A stretch of 9,698 nt of DNA from Coriobacteriia bacterium (GTDB lineage: Bacteria; Actinomycetota; Coriobacteriia; Coriobacteriales; UBA8131): assembly GCA_009779015.1 (NCBI GenBank), contig WRFC01000022.1:1-9698 (forward strand), read 5' to 3'. A model generated the notes under the pieces. The model was given only the letters and a program-made list of their open reading frames with translations. It was not told the origin of the DNA and made no database searches. Position 1 is the first letter of the stretch. Each line of letters begins with the position of its first letter. This document shows, in pieces, positions 5,977 to 9,698 of the stretch. A program made the position numbers and the translations under genes.

Positions 5977-6450
5977 GTGGAGATTTCCAGGCGTACAGAT
6001 TATGCGATCCGTCTGATCGCTGCCCTGACCGAGAGTGGGGGCAGGCCGCTATCGGTGCGAAAAGCGGCCGCAGACTATGATGTCCCCTATGCTTTTGCCC
6101 GCAACATCCAGCATGACTTGGTGCAGGCCGGCATCTTGCAGGCCGTCAGAGGGTCACAGGGCGGAATGCTCTTGGCCATTGACCCGGCCGACCTGACCCT
6201 TTACCACCTGATCGAGACCTTGCAAGGCCCCATCAGCATAGCCGTCTGCGCGGCCGATCCGGCCTGGTGCAACCGTAGCAGCAACTGCCAGTTCCATCAG
6301 GTCTGGCTGGGTGCCGAGCTCTTGCTCAAAGACTATCTGAGCTCGGTCAGCATCGAAGAGCTGCTGAGTGGCGAGAAGGCCTGTCTGACCTCCAGCTCCA
6401 AACTCTTCTTTAAAAAAGAAGCGTCTGTCCTCGAAGGGCTTTTGCAGTAA
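5977..6450 (+). CDS. Rrf2/IscR-family transcriptional regulator, probable Fe-S sensor
   Basis: A 157-aa winged-helix regulator. The N-terminus ISRRTDYAIRLIAAL is the usual Rrf2 opening, followed by the recognition region VPYAFARNIQHDLVQAGIL and the wing RGSQGGMLLA. Counting from GTG 5977, it has C91, C98, C104 and H107 (spacing CX6CX5CX2H), almost the same positions as the [2Fe-2S] ligands of E. coli IscR. That supports a redox, iron or NO sensor and also supports this start. The ATG at 5923 would add 18 residues unlike any Rrf2 N-terminus and also lacks a Shine-Dalgarno. The gene follows the AAA-like gene by 164 nt and has its own promoter. Direct targets cannot be read from sequence; the flanking genes and the hyp genes are candidates. 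Confidence 0.9.
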   Translation: MEISRRTDYAIRLIAALTESGGRPLSVRKAAADYDVPYAFARNIQHDLVQAGILQAVRGSQGGMLLAIDPADLTLYHLIETLQGPISIAVCAADPAWCNRSSNCQFHQVWLGAELLLKDYLSSVSIEELLSGEKACLTSSSKLFFKKEASVLEGLLQ

Positions 6451-6474
6451 TAAAGCGGCTTCTGGGGCAGCACG

Positions 6475-6498
6475 GCCGGGGGCCTTAGGCACCCCGGC
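6475..6498 (+). terminator. strong GC hairpin after the Rrf2 gene
   Basis: GCCGGGG (6475-6481) pairs with CCCCGGC (6492-6498). The interior GCC-TTA-GGC extends the stem to 10 bp around a 3-nt loop, with a single bulged A at 6491. It begins 24 nt after the stop. No U-tract follows, so it is either a U-less terminator of the kind proposed for actinobacteria or an mRNA 3'-end stabiliser. Confidence 0.5.
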
Positions 6499-6516
6499 GC
6501 GCAGATTGCCAGTGAG

Positions 6517-6545
6517 TTTACAGATGGGCTTTTCAGGCATAGACT
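6517..6545 (+). promoter_or_regulatory. candidate promoter of the HAD gene
   Basis: TTTACA (6517-6522, five of six bases of the -35 consensus) and TAGACT (6540-6545) are spaced by 17 nt. The predicted start near 6552 lies between the arms of the CTTGAGAG/CTCTCAAG dyad. The leader would be about 65 nt and contain the octamer repeats. Confidence 0.45.
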
Positions 6546-6595
6546 TGAGAGGCCCGTTTTATTCTCTCAAGCCCTCACGTCCTCAAGCCCTCAAG
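6544..6595 (+). repeat. four tandem octamers plus a matching inverted copy
   Basis: CTCTCAAG (6564-6571), CCCTCACG (6572-6579), TCCTCAAG (6580-6587) and CCCTCAAG (6588-6595) lie head to tail with no spacer. An exact inverted copy of the first, CTTGAGAG, lies at 6544-6551, 12 nt before it. The block is non-coding and sits between the candidate promoter and the ribosome-binding site of the HAD gene. It could be a stacked operator or an RNA structure with alternative pairings. Confidence 0.75.
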
Positions 6596-6616
6596 GTTTT
6601 TCAAGGAGCCTCTGCG

Positions 6617-7324
6617 ATGCCTCTAGAAGCTGTCTTTTTTGATGTCGGCAATACGTTGATCACCACCTCGGAACCCGAGGGAAAGGTCTTTCAAGAGATT
6701 GCCAGCCACTATGGCTATACGCTGGATGGCCTCCAAGCCGAGCAATCAGTCAGTCAGATGTACAGGTACTACGAGAGCGCCTACGGCAACGACTGCAGTT
6801 TTTGGAGCGATAACCTGCAGGTCCGCAAGGTCTGGCTGGACATGTATAGCCTGCTTTGCGAACTGACCGGCATCACAGAGCAGGCTAAACAGATCGCTGA
6901 AGACGTCTATAGCTATTATTTCTCGGCAGAGGCCTGGCAGCCTTTTGCAGATGTGCTGCCGGTCCTGCAAGAGCTCAAAGGCTCGGGCCTGGTGCTCGGG
7001 ACGATCTCTAATTGGGATACCACGCTGCGGGGCATACTCCAAGGCATCGGCCTCGGCAGCTACTTCAAGGTGATTGTGGCGTCCGCTGACGTGCGCCTGA
7101 ACAAGCCAAATGAGGCGATCTTCGCGCTGGCTTGCGAGCGCCTGGGCGTGAGGGCAGAGCGGGCGATCCATGTCGGCGACCATTTGACGGCTGATGCCTC
7201 TGGGGCCTTGGGCGCTGGCCTACACGCAGTATTGATCGACCGGCGCGACCGGCATGTCGGCTATCAAGACGCCCCCCGCATCAACGACCTACGCAAACTG
7301 CCCGGCTTGATCGCCTCGCTCTGA
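6617..7324 (+). CDS. HAD-superfamily (subfamily IA) hydrolase
   Basis: A 235-aa haloacid-dehalogenase-fold protein, probably a small-molecule phosphatase. Motif I is FFDVGNTL with the nucleophile D9, but the usual second Asp (general acid/base, two residues on) is G11. A helical cap of type C1 follows at about residues 20-100. Motif II is LGTISNWD (S131), motif III is NKPN (K163), and motif IV is VGDHLTAD (D188, D193). The DVG variant is known in several HAD branches, including REG-2-like proteins, where activity is often uncertain. ATG 6617 is chosen because AAGGAG (6603-6608) lies 8 nt upstream and because the family begins right at motif I. The gene ends 10 bp from the end of hypE on the other strand. 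The substrate is unknown. Confidence 0.9.
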   Translation: MPLEAVFFDVGNTLITTSEPEGKVFQEIASHYGYTLDGLQAEQSVSQMYRYYESAYGNDCSFWSDNLQVRKVWLDMYSLLCELTGITEQAKQIAEDVYSYYFSAEAWQPFADVLPVLQELKGSGLVLGTISNWDTTLRGILQGIGLGSYFKVIVASADVRLNKPNEAIFALACERLGVRAERAIHVGDHLTADASGALGAGLHAVLIDRRDRHVGYQDAPRINDLRKLPGLIASL

Positions 7325-7334
7325 ACCGGCGAGA

Positions 7335-8366
7335 TCAGCAGATGCGTGGGAGCTGCTCGCCCACCAGGGTGTCCATGATGCGCTCCGAGCCAAAGGCGCT
7401 GCAGACGCTGACTTGGGCGTGACTGCCCGGTTTGGGATAAAAGACCTCTCCGATCAGGCTGGCCTCGCGCCCATAGACGTCTGAGCGCATCGCCTGCAAG
7501 GCGGCGGCGGCCTCGTCGGCGGGCACGACGGCCACCATCTTGCCCTCGTTGGCCACCTGAAAGACATCAAAGCCCAGCATCTCGACGGCGCCGCGCACGG
7601 CGTCTTTGACCGGTACCGCATCCTCCTCCACAACCATCCGCACATGGCTGGCCGCAGCCAGCTCGTTCAAGGTGGCGGCCAGGCCGCCGCGCGTGGGGTC
7701 GCGAAAACAGCGGCAGTGCGGCGCGGCCGCCAGCACCGCTGCGGTCAGGTGGTTGAGCGGGGCGGCATCGCTTTTTAGGTTGCTTGTAAAAGACAGGCCC
7801 TCACGTTCTTGGAGGATCGTGATGCCGTGGTCGCCCAGCGATCCGCTGAGCAGAATACGGTCGCCCGGGCGGCAATGCGACCCACTCAAGGGCGGCTGGC
7901 CGTCAAAATAGCCGACCCCGGCCGTATTGATGTAGATGCCGTCGGCCTCGCCCCGGGGCACGACCTTGGTGTCGCCCGTGACGATCCGCACGCCCGCCTC
8001 GCGGGCAGCCTCGGCGATCGAGCCGCAGATGCGCTCTAGCTCGTCGATGGCCAGTCCCTCCTCCAAAATAAAAGCGGTGGATAGCGCATAGGGCGTACAG
8101 CCCGAGGTGGCCAGGTCATTGACCGTGCCGCAGACGGCCAAGCGCCCGATATCGCCGCCCGCAAAAAAGCGCGGCGTGACAACAAAACTATCGGTCGTAA
8201 AGGCCAGCTGGCGGTCGCGTCCAGGCAGCGTCAAGACGGCCGAGTCATCGCCTTGCTGAAGCTCAGCAGAGCCGTAGCTGGCCAAAAAGAGCTGCTCGAT
8301 AAAATCGCGCATCATCGTGCCGCCCGCGCCATGCGCCAAGCCCACATACTGTTCCCTCGGATGCAT
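7335..8366 (-). CDS. hypE: hydrogenase maturation protein HypE
   Basis: HypE dehydrates a carbamoyl group, placed by HypF on its C-terminal cysteine, to the thiocyanate that becomes the CN ligands of the [NiFe]-hydrogenase iron; it works with HypC/HypD in the cytoplasm. The 343-aa product has the AIRS/PurM-like fold: LAHGAGG at the N-terminus, GDDSAVL, TTDSFVV, GRLAVCGTVNDLA, VTGDTKVV, GDRILLSGSLGDHG and RDPTRGGL. It ends in the invariant PRIC with the reactive Cys last. ATG 8366 is chosen because GGAG lies 5 nt upstream and LAHGAGG follows at residue 10, as in the family. ATG 8381 and a GTG at 8438 are in frame but lack ribosome-binding sites. It lies downstream of hypD, with 176 bp between them. 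Confidence 0.96.
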   Translation of the reverse strand: MHPREQYVGLAHGAGGTMMRDFIEQLFLASYGSAELQQGDDSAVLTLPGRDRQLAFTTDSFVVTPRFFAGGDIGRLAVCGTVNDLATSGCTPYALSTAFILEEGLAIDELERICGSIAEAAREAGVRIVTGDTKVVPRGEADGIYINTAGVGYFDGQPPLSGSHCRPGDRILLSGSLGDHGITILQEREGLSFTSNLKSDAAPLNHLTAAVLAAAPHCRCFRDPTRGGLAATLNELAAASHVRMVVEEDAVPVKDAVRGAVEMLGFDVFQVANEGKMVAVVPADEAAAALQAMRSDVYGREASLIGEVFYPKPGSHAQVSVCSAFGSERIMDTLVGEQLPRIC

Positions 8367-8393
8367 CTTTTCTCCATTCATAACCGGGCATAT

Positions 8394-8446
8394 ACCCACT
8401 GTTACCTTTAAAAACCCACTTTGGGGGATAAAATACACCCTTATCC
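8394..8446 (-). promoter_or_regulatory. direct and inverted repeats before hypE
   Basis: Two copies of AGTGGGT (plus-strand ACCCACT at 8394-8400 and 8414-8420) lie exactly 20 bp apart, two helical turns. Upstream of them is a 6-bp dyad, GGATAA and TTATCC (plus 8426-8431 and 8441-8446). Face-matched spacing suggests binding sites for a regulator of hypE separate from hypD. No clear -35/-10 pair was found on this strand. Confidence 0.35.
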
Positions 8447-8485
8447 GGCCCCGCCCGGCATGCTGCTAAAAAACGCTGTTGGCCA

Positions 8486-8509
8486 TGGGCCCAGGGCGCC
8501 CAGGGCCCA
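8486..8509 (-). terminator. GC-rich hairpin between hypD and hypE
   Basis: A nearly perfect palindrome centred at 8497/8498 has arms of TGGGCCC and GGGC separated by one A-A mismatch, giving 11 pairs. It lies 33 nt after the hypD stop on the minus strand. A run of six T (minus strand, plus 8468-8473) comes about 12 nt after the hairpin, too far for a textbook terminator. It may attenuate transcription into hypE or protect the hypD mRNA 3' end. Confidence 0.4.
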
Positions 8510-8542
8510 GAGTCAGGGCGGCGGCCGACCAGGGGCCTCGGA

Positions 8543-9698
8543 TCAGCTGCCGACCTGGTAGCGGTAGTAGGCGGCGCAGCTCCCTTCGCTCGAGACCATG
8601 CAGGGCCCGAGCGGGCTTTGGGGCAGGCAGCTACGCCCAAAATGCGGGCAGCCGCGCGGCGTGATGCGCCCGCGCAAGACATCGCCACAAAGGCAGCCTA
8701 AGACCTCCCGGGTCGGCTCGACCTCGGGCGCAAAACGGGCGAGCGCGTCAAAGCGGGCAAACTCTGGCCGCAGGCGGTAGCCTGAGCCATTGATCATCCC
8801 AAGCCCCCGCCATTCGGCGTCGGCGACACAGAAGACCTCGTCGATGGCCGCCAAGGCGGCCAGGTTGCCACTATCCGAGGCGCCGCGCCGGTAAGCGTTA
8901 TGCACGTCGATGGGTTGGCCGGCGTCTTTGGCCTGCACTAACAAGAGCAGTTCGCGCAGGCCTTCTAAGATGTCTAGGGGCTCAAAGCCCGTGATCACGG
9001 CCGGCATCTGCCAGCGCTGGCTGATAAAGCGGTAGGGCTCGACACCGAGGATCGTCGAGACATGCCCCGGCAAGATCAGCGCGTCGAGCTTCAGCTCGGC
9101 ATCGTTCAACAGCACCTCGAGCGCCGGGGGCACACGCTTGTGCAAGGCCAAGACGCTGAAGTTCGCAAGCCCGCGTGCAGCCGCCCGCTGGATGGCGGCG
9201 GCCACGATCGGTGTCGTGGTCTCAAAGCCGACCCCGACGAAGACCACCTGCCGCTTGGTCTCGGCAGCGGCCATTGCGAGGGAGTCCAAGGGCGAGTAGA
9301 CGATCTGGATGTCCTTGCCCTCGGCCCTCAGCTCTAGCAGCGAGCTGGTCGAGCCGGGAACACGCAGCATGTCGCCAAAGCTGCAGATGGTCAGCCCGGG
9401 TTGGCGCGCCAGGGCGATCATCGTGTCGATGTCGCTGTTGGCCGTCACGCAGACCGGACAGCCCGGGCCGCTCAAGAGTTCGAGGTCGGCAGGCAGCACC
9501 GAGCGCAGCCCGGTCTTGGCGATGGCCATCGTATGGGTGCCGCAGACCTCCATGAACTTCAATGGCCGGCCAATCCGCTTGACCAGCTCAGAAACCTGAT
9601 GAATCAGGCGCCTGGCCAACTCGGGGTCCCTAAAGCCCTCTGCCCGCCGGCTGTCCAGCTGGCTGTCCGAGCGGTCGGGGGATGACTCGGGGGATGAC
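8543..9698 (-). CDS. hypD: hydrogenase maturation protein HypD (5' end beyond the window)
   Basis: HypD is the iron-sulfur scaffold that, with HypC, assembles Fe(CN)2CO for [NiFe] hydrogenases. Motifs in order: KFMEVCGTHTMAI (first active-site Cys), GPGCPVCV (CxxC pair), FGDMLRVPGS, GVGFETTTP, LPGHVSTILG and ITGFEPLDIL. The C-terminal block has CLCGDVLRG, RGCPHFG, SCLP, GPCMV and SCAAYYRY, which supplies the [4Fe-4S] ligands. The first in-frame start candidate inside the window is TTG 9619. However, the family-typical GFRDPELARR lies just before and across it, and the frame stays open to the window edge with no ATG or GTG. The true start is therefore outside. The upstream residues are Ser/Pro/Asp-rich and repetitive, unlike a normal HypD N-terminus. 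Confidence 0.95.
   Translation of the reverse strand, partial: SSPESSPDRSDSQLDSRRAEGFRDPELARRLIHQVSELVKRIGRPLKFMEVCGTHTMAIAKTGLRSVLPADLELLSGPGCPVCVTANSDIDTMIALARQPGLTICSFGDMLRVPGSTSSLLELRAEGKDIQIVYSPLDSLAMAAAETKRQVVFVGVGFETTTPIVAAAIQRAAARGLANFSVLALHKRVPPALEVLLNDAELKLDALILPGHVSTILGVEPYRFISQRWQMPAVITGFEPLDILEGLRELLLLVQAKDAGQPIDVHNAYRRGASDSGNLAALAAIDEVFCVADAEWRGLGMINGSGYRLRPEFARFDALARFAPEVEPTREVLGCLCGDVLRGRITPRGCPHFGRSCLPQSPLGPCMVSSEGSCAAYYRYQVGS
9649..9698 (-). repeat. 12-bp periodic repeats in the 5' part of the hypD frame
   Basis: TCGGGGGATGAC (plus strand) occurs twice head to tail, at 9675-9686 and 9687-9698, reaching the window edge. In the hypD frame this reads SSPE then SSPD. Nearby, GGCTGTCC at 9649-9656 and 9661-9668 is also spaced by 12 bp. 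The array may continue outside the window. Confidence 0.7.

Noticed and set aside
6506..6616. TTG start adding 37 residues to the HAD protein
   Set aside because: The stretch holds the promoter and octamer repeats, while ATG 6617 has AAGGAG 8 nt upstream and begins right at HAD motif I.
4187..7324. A mobile island or defence system centred on the AAA-like gene and the regulator
   Set aside because: There is no integrase, transposase, tRNA or attachment-site repeat. Base composition and codon use look like the neighbours apart from the short AT-rich promoter, and no nuclease or effector is present.
8367..8438. GTG start adding 24 residues to HypE
   Set aside because: There is no ribosome-binding site, and the extra residues have no counterpart in HypE. 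ATG 8366 has a good GGAG.

Overview
The window is GC-rich (by eye above 60%) and densely coding. It looks like the chromosome of an anaerobic or facultative high-GC bacterium. The murI-rph-rdgB order is a Gram-positive arrangement, one promoter appears to give a leaderless mRNA, and there are [NiFe]-hydrogenase maturation genes. Together these suggest an actinobacterium, possibly class Coriobacteriia. That assignment is an inference from style and gene content; there is no rRNA or other phylogenetic marker here. No transposase, integrase, CRISPR array, tRNA or rRNA was seen.

Positions 1-4014 (+) form one compact operon. It contains murI (glutamate racemase), rph (RNase PH) and a long fused gene. 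The fused protein has a lysine/proline/alanine repeat tail, an RdgB/HAM1-type XTP/dITP pyrophosphatase, a Pro-Ala linker of about 180 residues, and a HAD-IB phosphatase domain. murI starts about 7 nt after a TATACT -10 box with no Shine-Dalgarno, which looks leaderless. rph and the fused gene overlap as TAGTG, with a good Shine-Dalgarno inside rph. Three tandem-repeat blocks (periods 45, 30 and 21 bp) encode the low-complexity parts.

Positions 4015-4246 are a control region with a candidate promoter and several copies of a TAACA/TGTTA half-site, including a perfect dyad. It precedes a 521-aa protein (4247-5812) whose C-terminal half resembles an AAA+ ATPase that has lost the Walker A lysine and Walker B acids. 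Next comes an Rrf2/IscR-type regulator (5977-6450) with an IscR-like Cys/Cys/Cys/His set, preceded by a perfect TATAAT that overlaps a dyad. Then comes a HAD phosphatase-like protein (6617-7324), whose leader carries four tandem octamers and a matching inverted copy.

Positions 7335-9698 (-) run convergently and encode HypE and HypD, which build the Fe(CN)2CO ligands of [NiFe] hydrogenases. HypD is still open at the right edge of the window. Its conserved N-terminus lies upstream of the first in-frame TTG, and a 12-bp tandem repeat runs off the edge, so the protein has an N-terminal extension or a fusion partner outside the window.

The items most worth following up are the RdgB-HAD fusion with its repeat-encoded tails, the degenerate AAA+ protein with its multi-site control region, the octamer ladder before the last HAD gene, and the extended HypD N-terminus.
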